Assembly (NCBI GenBank): GCA_003987725.1
Contig: RXJH01000005.1
Location: forward strand, 114,414-178,413
From: Hyphomicrobium sp.
GTDB lineage: Bacteria; Pseudomonadota; Alphaproteobacteria; Rhizobiales; Hyphomicrobiaceae
Direction of reading: 5' to 3'
Length of the DNA: 64,000 nt
The position numbers were made by a program, and so were the translations under genes. The notes under the pieces were generated by a model. The model was not told the origin of the DNA, made no database searches, and saw nothing but the letters and a program-made list of their open reading frames with translations. Every line of letters begins with the position of its first letter. The stretch's first letter is position 1. Of the stretch, positions 1 to 9,339 are shown one piece after another.

Positions 1-48
1 GGTGACGGCCAGGGCCAGTTCGTTTCCATTACACGCTCTTATCCGACT

Positions 49-522
49 TCAGCCCTTCTCCCGCATCAGGCGCGCTTTCTGACGGTTCCAATCGCGTTTG
101 GCCGCGTCCTGACGTTTGTCGGCGTGGTTCTTGCCTTCGGCGAGGCCGATCTTGACCTTCGCCCGGCCCTTCTCGTTGAAGTAAAGTTCGAGCGGAACGA
201 GCGTCATGCCTTTCCGTTCGACAGCGATGCCGATCTTGTGAATCTCGCTCGCATGCATGAGAAGACGGCGCTTGCGGCGCGGCTCATGCGGAAAGAGCGC
301 GGCGCCGGGATACTCTGCGATGTAGCTGTTGATCAGCCAGACCCCGCCGTCCTCAACAGAAGCGTAGCTCTCCGCGATATTCGACTGGCCGCGGCGCAGC
401 GACTTCACCTCCGATCCGAGAAGCTCGATACCCGCTTCCCAACTATCGGTGATGAAATACTCGTGCCGCGCCTTGCGGTTCTCGGCGACCAGCGTTGTGC
501 CGTCGTCGCGTTTCGAAGCCAT
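49..522 (-). CDS. smpB: SsrA-binding protein SmpB
   Basis: SmpB binds the tRNA-like part of tmRNA and delivers it to stalled ribosomes for trans-translation. The 157-residue length is normal for the family. The fold signature is intact: an N-terminal segment AENRKARHEYFI, the GIELLGSEVKSLR strand, the central Y-FNEKGRAKVKIGLA-GK block and a basic C-terminal tail (residues about 132-157, KRQDAAKRDWNRQKAR) that inserts in the ribosome. The ATG start gives the standard N terminus. It lies 26 bp downstream of dapA on the same strand, so the two are probably co-transcribed, an arrangement common in alphaproteobacteria. The tmRNA gene itself is not seen in this window. Confidence 0.97.
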   Translation of the reverse strand: MASKRDDGTTLVAENRKARHEYFITDSWEAGIELLGSEVKSLRRGQSNIAESYASVEDGGVWLINSYIAEYPGAALFPHEPRRKRRLLMHASEIHKIGIAVERKGMTLVPLELYFNEKGRAKVKIGLAEGKNHADKRQDAAKRDWNRQKARLMREKG

Positions 523-548
523 CGATCAATGCTTTCCGGCAGCAGCTA

Positions 549-1439
549 TTACTCGGCGGCCTTCGCGTCGATCAGATCCAGACGGAGAAGAACGGCGTCG
601 ATCGCCCTGCGGCTCGCCTCCGACACGGGAACCATGGGAAGACGCATATCGGCCGTCCCGAAGCCCAACCGCGACACAGCGTACTTAACCGGCGCCGGAT
701 TGGTCTCGATAAAGAGAACCTCGTGCAGCGGCATCAGCCGATCCTGAAGCGCCAGCGCCTTCTTGAAATCGCCTGCCATGCACGCATTCTGGAATTCGGC
801 ACAAAGCCGTGGCGCCACGTTCGACGCGACGGAAATGCAGCCCGCACCGCCGTGCGCCATGAAAGCGAGTGCTGTCGCGTCTTCGCCGGAGAGCTGGCAG
901 AACTCGGGCCCCAGCGCCGCGCGCGTCTGCGATGGCCGCGCCAAATTCGCAGTCGCATCTTTGACGCCGACGATGTTCTTCAACTCGTAGCACCGCGCCA
1001 TCGTCGCGACCGACATATCCACGACCGAGCGGCTCGGAATGTTGTAGATGATGATCGGAATATTGATGGCGTCGTTGATCGCCTTGAAGTGCTGATAGAG
1101 GCCTTCCTGGCTCGGCTTGTTGTAATAAGGCGTGACGATGAGCACGGCGTCCGCGCCGATTTTTTCCGCATATTGCGAAAGCTCGACAGCCTCATCCGTT
1201 GAATTCGAGCCCGTGCCCGCAATAACCGGAACGCGCTTCTTCGCAGCCTCGACGGCGAGTTCTATGACACGCTTATGTTCATCGTGATCGAGCGTCGGGC
1301 TTTCGCCCGTCGTTCCGACAGGCACGAGACCGTGTGTGCCTTCGCTGATCTGCCAATCGATGAACCGCGTGAACGCGGCTTCGTCTACCTTCCCATTACG
1401 AAAAGGCGTGATGAGTGCCGTGATAGAACCTTTGAACAT
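549..1439 (-). CDS. dapA: 4-hydroxy-tetrahydrodipicolinate synthase
   Basis: Condenses pyruvate with aspartate semialdehyde in the first committed step of lysine and meso-diaminopimelate synthesis. The 296-residue TIM barrel is of normal length. Visible catalytic features are the GTTGE loop (Thr43-Thr44), the Tyr of TPYYNKPSQ near residue 106, Tyr132 in IYNIPSR, and the Schiff-base Lys160 in GVKDAT. The sequence starts [13 protein letters not shown], which fixes the ATG start. It is followed by smpB on the same strand. The next gene upstream, the lytic transglycosylase, is divergent, so the promoter must lie in 1440-1719. Confidence 0.97.
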   Translation of the reverse strand: MFKGSITALITPFRNGKVDEAAFTRFIDWQISEGTHGLVPVGTTGESPTLDHDEHKRVIELAVEAAKKRVPVIAGTGSNSTDEAVELSQYAEKIGADAVLIVTPYYNKPSQEGLYQHFKAINDAINIPIIIYNIPSRSVVDMSVATMARCYELKNIVGVKDATANLARPSQTRAALGPEFCQLSGEDATALAFMAHGGAGCISVASNVAPRLCAEFQNACMAGDFKKALALQDRLMPLHEVLFIETNPAPVKYAVSRLGFGTADMRLPMVPVSEASRRAIDAVLLRLDLIDAKAAE

Positions 1440-1719
1440 GTCTTCGCCTTAACTAGAACGACAGTGACAAACACCGCTCGATGCAGCGTCCCTGTCTTGA
1501 TCGGGAAATCGACGTGGAAAGACCCATACCGGTACGGCTATGGGCCACTGTCTTGCCGCACGCGCGTGCCACCTCGTTCGGCTTGAACTGCTTGCTTCAG
1601 TAGCCATGTCTCCGCTTAATACGGTTTAACGTTGCCGACGACGCAAGCGCCGCGACATTAGGCGCTCGGAAAGCCCGCCGCAAGTCGGGCGGGTTGGGCG
1701 TTTCATCCAATAGGACGCG

Positions 1720-3918
1720 ATGCATCTAAGCCCCAATCATACAAGGCGAATTCGCTTTCTTTCGCGTGCGCTACCGCAGTTGGCCGCGGCTGGCGCCATT
1801 CTTGGGCTCGTCCTGACGAGCACAGCCGCTTTTGCCGAATCGGCATTTAAGCCCGTGCCGCCCCCGAGCCTCCTTGCTGCTGAAAAGGATCAGCTTCGCA
1901 AGCTCGACACGGCTCTCGCGCCGCTTTTGTCGATTGCTCCTGATTCGGGTGACGTCGATGCACTCCGCGAAGCCGTCGCCGCCGTTCGCTCCAATGATGT
2001 TGACGGGTTCAAGCAAGCGAAAGAAAAAATTAACAATCCCGTAGCTCAGAAGCTCGCGGATTGGATCAGGTTGCGCGCGGGCCTTGGTGAGCCGCCGGAA
2101 TTTCAGAGCTTCCTGAGAGATAATCCGGCCTGGCCCGACCGGCCGACGCTGACCCAACGTTTTGAAGAAGCGCTTTTCACGCACGGTGGAAGCGCAAAAA
2201 ACATCAAAAGCTTCTTCAAAAATTCCATGCCTGAGACAGGCGCGGGTTACGCGGCCTTGGCCTCTGCCAATCTGGCGGACGGCAACACCGAAGAAGCCCG
2301 GAAATTCGCCGCGCGGGCCTGGCGCGAGATGAGCATTCCACCCCAGCTGGAAAACGGCTTTCTCGACCGCTTCGGCAATCTGCTGTCGCCCGCCGATCAT
2401 AAATGGCGCTTCGACCGCTTGGTGACGAACGACATTCGTTTTGCGGAAAACCGCGCCGATCGCGTCGCCCTGGCCCGCCGTCTCATCCCACTTCTGCCGG
2501 CAAGTGAGCAAAAGCGAGCGACCGCTCGCCTTGCGGTATTCAATAAGGCGTCGAATGCCCAGGCGCTGATGAATGCACTTCCGCCCGGCAGTCGCGACGA
2601 CACCGGCCTCGCCTTCCATAAGGCGCAACTTCTGCGCAAAGCCGGGAAGATCGAGGAAGCTGCAGCGATCATTCTCGCCATTCCGCCGAACCCAAATAAG
2701 ATCGCGGCGCTCGATGAATGGTGGGGCGAACGGCGCGAACTCGCATATGGCGCTCTGAAACTCGGGAACGCCAAGCTCGCCTATGACCTCGTAAAGGACG
2801 CAGGTCCCATTTCGGTCAATCCGCGAAAGGAACAGACGTTCCTGGCGGGATGGATCGCGTTTCGCCAACTCAAAAAGCTCGATACCGCTGAGCGGCACTT
2901 CAAGGACATGGCCGCAGCGGCCGACGGCCCCCTGAGCACGGCCAAGGCCGCTTATTGGCTTGGCCGCCTTGCGGACGCGCGGGGCGACAAGGCGGAAGCA
3001 GTCAAGCAGTACCGGAACGCGGCGAAGAATTCCGATACCTTCCACGGCCTGCTCGCAATGCAAATGCTCGATCCCGGCCGGACGAGCTTCGAGATTTCAC
3101 CGCCCGCCTATCCGACAGCCGCTCAAATTCAAAAGCTCGTCTCGTCGGACACCGCAAAAGCTCTCGTGATTGCGCGTAAGGCCAATCTTTCTCGCGAAAT
3201 CACCCGGACATTGCTCGCCGGTCTCCGCAATGCTGCAAGTACCGAAGCCGAAGTCGGAATGGTCGCCTATCTCGCCGACAATCTCGGCGACCCGCAGATG
3301 TCCCTTCGCATTTCGAAGGTCGCCATCGGCAATGGGCAGAACTTGCTGACCTACGGCTATCCGCTGAAACCCTTCCCTGGATACACGCCGCTGCGAGCAC
3401 CACCCGAGCTGCCCTTGCTGCTCGGCATCGCGCGCCAGGAAACCGAATTCGATACTCAAATCGTTTCCGGCGCCGGCGCCAAAGGTCTCTTGCAAGTCAT
3501 GACAGGCACGGCCCACCACGTCTGCAAAGACTACAAGATTAAATGTTCGATTCCCCGCCTGCTCGCGGACCCTCCGTACAACGTGATGATCGGCTCGGCC
3601 TACATCGCCGATCGCATGGATGACTTCGGCGGTTCATACGTGCTCGGCATCGCCGGCTATAACGCCGGACCAGGACGCGCGCGCCAGTGGATCAGGGAAA
3701 ACGGAGACCCGCGGGATCCGAACGTCGACCCCATCGACTGGATCGAACGCATTCCGATTATGGAGACGCGCGAATACGTCACCAAAGTTTTGGCGAACAT
3801 CCAAATCTATCGCGCTCGGCTCGGCATGAAAAACCCGCTCCGGCTGAAGCAGGATCTCCTGCGTGACCGCGGTGACACGAAAACACCGGAAGGTGTCGCC
3901 GAGAACAACGACGGTTGA
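1720..3918 (+). CDS. Soluble lytic murein transglycosylase (Slt70-like)
   Basis: A periplasmic enzyme that cleaves the MurNAc-GlcNAc bond with formation of 1,6-anhydromuramic acid. The 732-residue protein has an N-terminal signal region with a hydrophobic stretch (AAAGAILGLVLTSTAAFAES, residues about 22-41), a long alpha-superhelical U/L region rich in TPR-like helices (about 60-530), and a C-terminal SLT domain (about 560-700). The catalytic glutamate is Glu574 in IARQETEFD, followed by the family motifs GAKGLLQVM and AYNAGPGRA. Start ATG at 1720. It is divergent from dapA and adjoins the hydrolase gene that follows. Confidence 0.95.
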   Translation: MHLSPNHTRRIRFLSRALPQLAAAGAILGLVLTSTAAFAESAFKPVPPPSLLAAEKDQLRKLDTALAPLLSIAPDSGDVDALREAVAAVRSNDVDGFKQAKEKINNPVAQKLADWIRLRAGLGEPPEFQSFLRDNPAWPDRPTLTQRFEEALFTHGGSAKNIKSFFKNSMPETGAGYAALASANLADGNTEEARKFAARAWREMSIPPQLENGFLDRFGNLLSPADHKWRFDRLVTNDIRFAENRADRVALARRLIPLLPASEQKRATARLAVFNKASNAQALMNALPPGSRDDTGLAFHKAQLLRKAGKIEEAAAIILAIPPNPNKIAALDEWWGERRELAYGALKLGNAKLAYDLVKDAGPISVNPRKEQTFLAGWIAFRQLKKLDTAERHFKDMAAAADGPLSTAKAAYWLGRLADARGDKAEAVKQYRNAAKNSDTFHGLLAMQMLDPGRTSFEISPPAYPTAAQIQKLVSSDTAKALVIARKANLSREITRTLLAGLRNAASTEAEVGMVAYLADNLGDPQMSLRISKVAIGNGQNLLTYGYPLKPFPGYTPLRAPPELPLLLGIARQETEFDTQIVSGAGAKGLLQVMTGTAHHVCKDYKIKCSIPRLLADPPYNVMIGSAYIADRMDDFGGSYVLGIAGYNAGPGRARQWIRENGDPRDPNVDPIDWIERIPIMETREYVTKVLANIQIYRARLGMKNPLRLKQDLLRDRGDTKTPEGVAENNDG

Positions 3919-3947
3919 AACCTTCAACGACGGGGCGACGGACATCG

Positions 3948-4931
3948 ATGACGACCGAACAAGAGTTCGAAGATATCTATTTTACCTGCCGCGACGGATT
4001 ACGCCTCTATGGTCGCCACTACCGGTCGCACACGCCCTCGCACGCCCGTCCCATCGTCTGCCTTGCGGGCCTGACCCGCAATAGCCGCGATTTTCACGAC
4101 GTTGCCTTGGCATTGAGCCGGGGCTCTGTACCCCGCGACGTCTTCACCATCGATACGCGCGGGCGCGGGCTTTCCGATCACGATAGCGATTGGAAGAATT
4201 ATGCCGTGCCGATCGAGATGCAGGACGTCATCGATTTCCTGACGATGCTCGGCTTGCGCAACGCGGGTATCATCGGCACCTCCCGAGGTGGCCTCATCAC
4301 CATGGTCTTGGCCGCGGTTCAACCATCGTTGATCGGTGCGGTCGTATTGAACGACATCGGCCCGGTCATCGAGGCAGAGGGCTTAGCGCGCATCGCAGGC
4401 TATGTCGGCCGCGTTCCGCTGGCGAAGAACTGGAGCGACGCGGCGCGCATCGTGCGCGACCTCTTCCATCGTGACTTTCCGAAAATGACCGATCAGGATT
4501 TTGAAGCCGTCGCCCGCCAGCTTTTCAATGAGCGGAAGGGAAAGCCCGCACGAGGTTACGACCCGAAGCTCGCGAAGTGCCTTTCGGTTCTCGACGGACC
4601 CGTGCCGCAGCTCTGGCCGCAGTTCGAAGCGATGAAACGCGTGCCCGTCCTCGTTCTGCGGGGCGCGAATTCCGATCTTCTCTCGGAGAAAACCGTCGAG
4701 GAAATGACCCAGCGTCATCCCCGGCTCAAATCCCTCACCGTTCCCGACGAGGGCCATGCGCCGCTATTGAGAGACGAGCCCACGATATCGGCCGTCGCAT
4801 CGTTTTTCGCCGAGACCGACGAGCCGCGTGATGGGGCCCGCTACGGAACATTGTCGCGCAGCGACTTTGGTCACGTCTCGCGGCTGGTATCGACTTCACC
4901 GCGGTCGACCCGCCGCGAAAACTCGGTGTGA
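3948..4931 (+). CDS. Alpha/beta fold hydrolase
   Basis: A predicted serine hydrolase of unknown substrate. It has an oxyanion region (CLAGLTRNSRDF), a nucleophile elbow IGTSRGGL with Ser in the GxSxG position, a cap region (about residues 150-220), an acidic residue near LRGANSDLLS, and the C-terminal catalytic His in DEGHAPLL. The ATG at 3948 gives 327 residues. A TTG at 3915 would overlap the transglycosylase stop codon and add 11 residues, which is less likely. The last about 20 codons run antisense into the 3' end of the convergent H3TH gene (overlap 4871-4931), and the tail after FFAETDEP looks poorly conserved. Confidence 0.88.
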   Translation: MTTEQEFEDIYFTCRDGLRLYGRHYRSHTPSHARPIVCLAGLTRNSRDFHDVALALSRGSVPRDVFTIDTRGRGLSDHDSDWKNYAVPIEMQDVIDFLTMLGLRNAGIIGTSRGGLITMVLAAVQPSLIGAVVLNDIGPVIEAEGLARIAGYVGRVPLAKNWSDAARIVRDLFHRDFPKMTDQDFEAVARQLFNERKGKPARGYDPKLAKCLSVLDGPVPQLWPQFEAMKRVPVLVLRGANSDLLSEKTVEEMTQRHPRLKSLTVPDEGHAPLLRDEPTISAVASFFAETDEPRDGARYGTLSRSDFGHVSRLVSTSPRSTRRENSV

Positions 4932-6655
4932 CCGCCGCTCGCGAGAATACGTGCCTGTTCCACCCAATTCTCGCGCTCGATCCGGCCTTTGAATTCGAGG
5001 CTTCGGCTGATGCGATCGATGTCACCGCTCGTCCAATTTGCAATCTGATCGTAGCTGCCGACGCCCAAAGCGTTGAGCCGCTTCTCGATCAGAACGCCAA
5101 TCCCGCGAATGCGCTTCAGATCGTCATGCGGACCTTCCGCATCGCTGCTTTGAGACGGCGCGGGCTCCTCTGCCTCCGCGGTGGGAACCTGAGCCGCAGC
5201 TCCATTCTTTTCGCGGATGGCGTCGGTGATCCTGGCTGGTATCGAGATCTTCGGATCGACCTTGGAAAGAGGTGAAATCGGCTCGATGGGCTTAAGCCCC
5301 CGCGTCACGCTGGCGGACGCGGCCGCGATTGCAGCAGCGGCGGCAGCAGCCATCTCGGCGACGGAACGCCCGTGGCTCGCGGCAGCGACACCTCCCATAT
5401 CCGTCGGCTCGTCGCTGTCCGGCTGCGACGCCGAACCCGCTCCACTTGCGCCGGTCTGCTGCGGCTGATGATCTTTGGCCGCCGGCTTCGGGGCCGAAGC
5501 GGCGGCACTTGCTTTGAGAGCCGCGAGACGATTGCGCGAATAATAGGTTTCCCCGCCCTTGGCGAGAATTTGCGCCTGTTCGACCCATTGTTCGCGGTCG
5601 ATGCGGCCCGGGATCTGTAAGTCTTGCCCAAACCGCTTGACGTCAGACGCCGTCCAGGCGGCGATGTCTTCGAAATAATTGACGCCGAGTATCTTCAGCT
5701 TCTGTTCGATATCGGCGTCGATGGCTCGAATGCGCTGGAAATCGTCGCCACCCTCGATGGGCTTCGCAGGCGGCAACGGCGCTCTGACTTCAGGCACGGG
5801 CACAGACTCAGGAGCAGGCTCGAGCTCCGGCTGAAGCTCCGGTTCTGGTTCCGGCGCAGGCGTCTCTGCCAACGGGACGATCGGCTCATCGTGCTCGGCT
5901 GATTGCAGCGGCACATCCTCCGAAGCCGGCGTCGGTTCGCGCGCGACGTCTTCGGACGCCGCCGTCTTCTCCTCTGCACCTCTTCGGCCAAACGCGCTCG
6001 GCATCATGACGGACGCAGCAGCAGCGGCTTTCGCGGCCGCGACCGCACCGGCCGCAGCGGCCGTCGTTGCATCACGCAATCTCGCTGCCAGACCACCGGG
6101 GCGCTCCGGCTTTTTGACAGCCTCAGGCTCAGGTTGAGCGTCGGGAAATACCGGAGGCACTGGATCTTCGGAAACCGGCGGCTCGAGTTCCGGCGGCATT
6201 TCGGGTTCGGGCAGCGGCTCGGGTTCGGGAGGACGGGGTACGTACATTCCCGTTACCGGCTTTAATACCGATGGACGAATTTCGACGATGGCCCGGCGTG
6301 GAACACCTTCGTTGGGATCCGGCCCGATGAGCGCGCGCTCGAACCGCGAAGGATCGAGCACCTTCGGCGCGGGCCGCGGTTCCGGGCGGCGCAAAACCTC
6401 GATTTTGGGTTGAACGGGATCGATTGCTCTCGGCGCGATCGGCTGGTGCATCCGCGGCCCGCTGCGCGCGCGCACCGGCGGCGGCGCGATGACGGGCGGA
6501 CGATCCGGAACTTCAAGGTGGATGGGCGCCAAAACACCTTCGGGAACTTCCGCAGACGATCCGGCAAAGGCTCGCTTCAGAAGGCAAGCGACGAACGCCC
6601 CCGAAAAATACGAGGCCAGCAACAGCAGGAATGTCTGTAACAGGAGGTACGTCAT
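4871..6655 (-). CDS. Membrane-anchored protein with two H3TH (FEN1-like) domains
   Basis: A 594-residue protein of unknown function. Residues about 2-25 form an N-terminal membrane anchor (LLLQTFLLLLASYFSGAFVACLL). A long low-complexity Pro/Glu/Ala-rich region follows. Two copies of a helix-hairpin-helix domain are visible, at about 300-371 and 508-581. Both share the pattern RIRxI...IExxLxxLGV...IAxWTxxDxxR...GRIxRExWVEQAxILAxGG. The domain resembles COG3743 (flap-endonuclease-like H3TH) sequences common in alphaproteobacteria. It lacks nuclease active-site acids, so a structural or nucleic-acid-binding role is more likely than catalysis. It is the last gene of an operon after the OmpA-like protein and a 32-residue peptide. 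Confidence 0.82.
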   Translation of the reverse strand: MTYLLLQTFLLLLASYFSGAFVACLLKRAFAGSSAEVPEGVLAPIHLEVPDRPPVIAPPPVRARSGPRMHQPIAPRAIDPVQPKIEVLRRPEPRPAPKVLDPSRFERALIGPDPNEGVPRRAIVEIRPSVLKPVTGMYVPRPPEPEPLPEPEMPPELEPPVSEDPVPPVFPDAQPEPEAVKKPERPGGLAARLRDATTAAAAGAVAAAKAAAAASVMMPSAFGRRGAEEKTAASEDVAREPTPASEDVPLQSAEHDEPIVPLAETPAPEPEPELQPELEPAPESVPVPEVRAPLPPAKPIEGGDDFQRIRAIDADIEQKLKILGVNYFEDIAAWTASDVKRFGQDLQIPGRIDREQWVEQAQILAKGGETYYSRNRLAALKASAAASAPKPAAKDHQPQQTGASGAGSASQPDSDEPTDMGGVAAASHGRSVAEMAAAAAAAIAAASASVTRGLKPIEPISPLSKVDPKISIPARITDAIREKNGAAAQVPTAEAEEPAPSQSSDAEGPHDDLKRIRGIGVLIEKRLNALGVGSYDQIANWTSGDIDRISRSLEFKGRIERENWVEQARILASGGHTEFSRRVDRGEVDTSRET

Positions 6656-6709
6656 TTCCTACCTAATCGGATGCACAATCGGTCGCCCCGGACTTTCAAA
6701 CGTCTCAAC

Positions 6710-6808
6710 TCAGCTCTTCTTTGCGCCGCACGACACCCAACCAGCGACGAGACCCAGCGCAAAGGCTCCGGCCATCCACCAGATCAACTTCAGGAACAGA
6801 TAATCCAT
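6710..6808 (-). CDS. 32-residue membrane peptide between OmpA/BON and H3TH genes
   Basis: A short reading frame that starts MDYLFLKLIWWMAGAF and ends WVSCGAKKS. It is preceded by a strong ribosome-binding site (GGGGAGCG, about 5 bases before the ATG at 6808) and starts 22 bp after the stop of the OmpA-like gene, with the H3TH gene next. Residues about 4-25 form a single transmembrane helix containing two Trp and a small-residue face, followed by a lone Cys (position 28) and a KK tail. No homologue is recognised. The good ribosome-binding site, its position in the operon and its composition support translation. Confidence 0.7.
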   Translation of the reverse strand: MDYLFLKLIWWMAGAFALGLVAGWVSCGAKKS

Positions 6809-6830
6809 TGTTCGCTCCCCAGGCCTTGTC

Positions 6831-8987
6831 TCAGTTGACCCGAACGGTGAATTCAATACGGCGATTTTTGGCGCGGCCCTCTTCCGTATTGTTGTCGCCG
6901 ATCGGTCGCGTCGCCCCGTAGCCGATCGTTGTCATACGGCGCGCGTCGACGCCGTTCTGAGCAAGAAAATCCGCGACAGCGCGCGCACGGCGATCCGCAA
7001 GCCGCGAGTTGCGCTCATCCGTCCCTTCAGCGTCGGTATGTCCCTCGATCTGGATGCTGAAGCTCGGGCACTCGTTGGCGATTTGAGCCAGATCCTTGAG
7101 CGTCTGCGTGCTGTCGGACGTGAGGTCCGCCTTTGCCCGCTCGAAGTTAATCGTGCCCTTCGCTGTCGTCTGCCGCATGAGGGTCTGGCAGCTGTCGGCA
7201 GCCTTCTCCTCTACCGACATGATCGTGATCTCGTCGCGGCTCTTGAAGCCCGGAGGCAAATCGGTGGAAAGCACGCTGCGGATATCGTTGGCGACCTGCT
7301 CGCTCTCGGCCGCCCCCTTGATCACCAGCTCCTTGCCTGAAATCGTAACCGCGCCGTTCCGCAACCGGGCCATTTCTTCCAGTCCAAGATGGGCGGCCGA
7401 TGACCAGGGCTCCGACGCGGCGCCCACGATCTTCATATTGTCGGTAACGTTGGACCCGGCATAGATCTGCTGCGCCAGCTCGACGAGATGCAGCCGCGAG
7501 GCGTCATCCGGCGCCTCGCCCTCAATCGTCACCATGCCGTTGTCTGCGCGGCTGGCCTTCCACGTGAGGTCCGTTTTCAGCTGACCCGTGAAAACGATGT
7601 TCGTCGTCGTTTCGCAGGTCTGACCTGCCGCCGCCCTGACATCGCCCGGCACGGATTGCGAGGCGGCATAGTCATCGGTCTCGCCCGAAACCTCTAGGCG
7701 GCGATCGGTCAGAATGGATTTGCCCTTTTTCAGGCGCGGCAAGGACGCAAGCCCTGCAACCACGCATTGCTGCCACCCGTCCGGTGCGCCCGGAGCCACC
7801 TGTGATTTGTCGTTCAGCTGACGGCCCGGAAAACGCGCTTTCACCGCATCAATGAGAGCCGCGCGCGCCGCTTCGCTCGGCATCATGCCGACCAGATTGA
7901 GCGCCGCGCCCTCGTTGATGATGCCCATCACGTATCCGCCGCCCGGAACGACGACATCGGGCTTGGAAAAGCGAATCTGATCGGTGATCCGGAAATTCTG
8001 CGGGACTTCGAGCTTCAAGGTCTTTTTGACTGTGGCAGCGATCTGTTCATTGGAGGCCTCGCCCGAAACCGTCATGTCGCGATCCGCAATCGAAGCCTCG
8101 CCCAGCCGGAGCTGCGCGAGCTGTTCGATTGCGACGGACACTGCCTTGCCCCAGCCATCGGGAGCACCGGCAGCAATATCCGTGCGATCGGCAATCGACA
8201 TGTTGCCGAAGAGCGATTTGACGCGCGAACCGAGCTTTTCACGCTCGTCGTCGGAAGGCGCGAAGCCCGACAACGCGATCCCCGAGCCGCTCTTCTTTAT
8301 CGACCAAACGAAAGGCCGGGCGAGAGGCAGGACGATGTCTTCACGCGCCAGAGCTATTCCGGCCGGGCGCCGCTTTGCCAGCGCCGAACGGATCTCGCGA
8401 TAGGCCTCCGACGACTTTGCCTCGCCCTTGATCGACATGTTGAGATTGGCGAGTTCGGCCTCGCCGCGCTTCAAACCAGAGAGGCTCCGCAAACTGAAGA
8501 CGGCGCCGGCGAGCCACGCTTCGCGATCGATCGACCCGCGCGCGAGCCGCATCTCGTCGGCAACGTCGCTACCTGGAAAGGTACTGCGGGCGGTATCAAT
8601 AAGCGTCCGTCTCGCCTCTTCCGTGGGAACGTATCCTGCGAGGCGCACACGACGGCCATCCGGCGAACTCACGGTCCAACGGTAGTCGGCGACACTATCA
8701 ATGAGCCCCGCACGATCGGCGGCGACACGAACGCCCCATACGTTCTCTAACGACGCGAGCGCCTTCGCCGGGTCGTGCTCTTCGGGAGCCTTACCGGTCA
8801 AAACGGCATCGCGGCCAACGAAGCGCAGGGTCGCCCAATCGAAGCCTGATCGCTTCAACGCCTCGGCGGAGCGATGGGCCAGATCGTACTCGATACCGTC
8901 ACGCTCGAGTTGCACGGCAACCCACGTCATCATCGCGATCGGGACAAGTCCCAAAAGCCAATATGATGGATTGCAGCGCATGCGCAC
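6831..8987 (-). CDS. BON-domain/OmpA-family outer membrane or peptidoglycan-binding protein
   Basis: A 718-residue envelope protein. An N-terminal hydrophobic segment (about residues 8-24) acts as signal or anchor. The middle carries four or five repeats of a BON-like unit, each with a phrase such as SGEAxxxxxA and a following LP or VP strand (for example TVSGEASNEQIAATVKKTL and EVSGETDDYAASQSV). The C-terminal about 115 residues form an OmpA/MotB-type peptidoglycan-binding domain: INFERAKADL, IQIEGHTDAEGTDERN, LADRRARAVADFL, IGYGATRPI and KNRRIEF. It is the first gene of the three-gene operon with the 32-residue peptide and the H3TH protein, which suggests a cell-envelope structural role. 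Confidence 0.88.
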   Translation of the reverse strand: MRMRCNPSYWLLGLVPIAMMTWVAVQLERDGIEYDLAHRSAEALKRSGFDWATLRFVGRDAVLTGKAPEEHDPAKALASLENVWGVRVAADRAGLIDSVADYRWTVSSPDGRRVRLAGYVPTEEARRTLIDTARSTFPGSDVADEMRLARGSIDREAWLAGAVFSLRSLSGLKRGEAELANLNMSIKGEAKSSEAYREIRSALAKRRPAGIALAREDIVLPLARPFVWSIKKSGSGIALSGFAPSDDEREKLGSRVKSLFGNMSIADRTDIAAGAPDGWGKAVSVAIEQLAQLRLGEASIADRDMTVSGEASNEQIAATVKKTLKLEVPQNFRITDQIRFSKPDVVVPGGGYVMGIINEGAALNLVGMMPSEAARAALIDAVKARFPGRQLNDKSQVAPGAPDGWQQCVVAGLASLPRLKKGKSILTDRRLEVSGETDDYAASQSVPGDVRAAAGQTCETTTNIVFTGQLKTDLTWKASRADNGMVTIEGEAPDDASRLHLVELAQQIYAGSNVTDNMKIVGAASEPWSSAAHLGLEEMARLRNGAVTISGKELVIKGAAESEQVANDIRSVLSTDLPPGFKSRDEITIMSVEEKAADSCQTLMRQTTAKGTINFERAKADLTSDSTQTLKDLAQIANECPSFSIQIEGHTDAEGTDERNSRLADRRARAVADFLAQNGVDARRMTTIGYGATRPIGDNNTEEGRAKNRRIEFTVRVN

Positions 8988-9339
8988 GCGACTCCGAATA
9001 CCAACCGACGCCTAGTTAGAGTGGAACGAGCAGAACCCATTGGTGGGAAGCAATCCGCTAACCCGCCAACATGGCAAACTCTGATCCGGACGGATCCCCT
9101 CGCCCCAAGTATAGACAAGAGGCGACGCCATTCCAAGCCACGCCAAGCCTTCGCATGCGCCGCTAACCATCTGAGGGAAAAAGAAATCTTTGGCACCCTG
9201 CGTAAGCGATCACAGCCTGTGGCTGAACTACCGCTAACGACATTTTCCTTGCACCCCCATCACGGCGACGGCATGGCGGCAGGGACAAGCTCGCGAAACC
9301 GGTAATGGAAGGCCAAGTCCCTGAAGAACAAGCAACGCG
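8988..9339. other. Intergenic, no gene seen
   Basis: About 350 bases between the start of the OmpA/BON gene and the end of the CysG-like gene, both on the minus strand. It should contain the promoter of the OmpA/BON operon. No convincing coding frame, hairpin with a T-run, or RNA gene is recognised. Confidence 0.5.

Noticed and set aside
1771-3063. A 430-residue open frame on the minus strand
   Set aside because: It lies entirely antisense to the well-supported lytic transglycosylase and has no recognisable domain.
3915-3947. TTG start for the hydrolase overlapping the transglycosylase stop codon
   Set aside because: It adds 11 unconserved residues; the ATG at 3948 gives a more usual N terminus.
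9021-9305. Possible 94-residue gene in the intergenic region upstream of the OmpA/BON operon
   Set aside because: Basic, low-complexity composition without a good start, ribosome-binding site or family; more likely promoter region.
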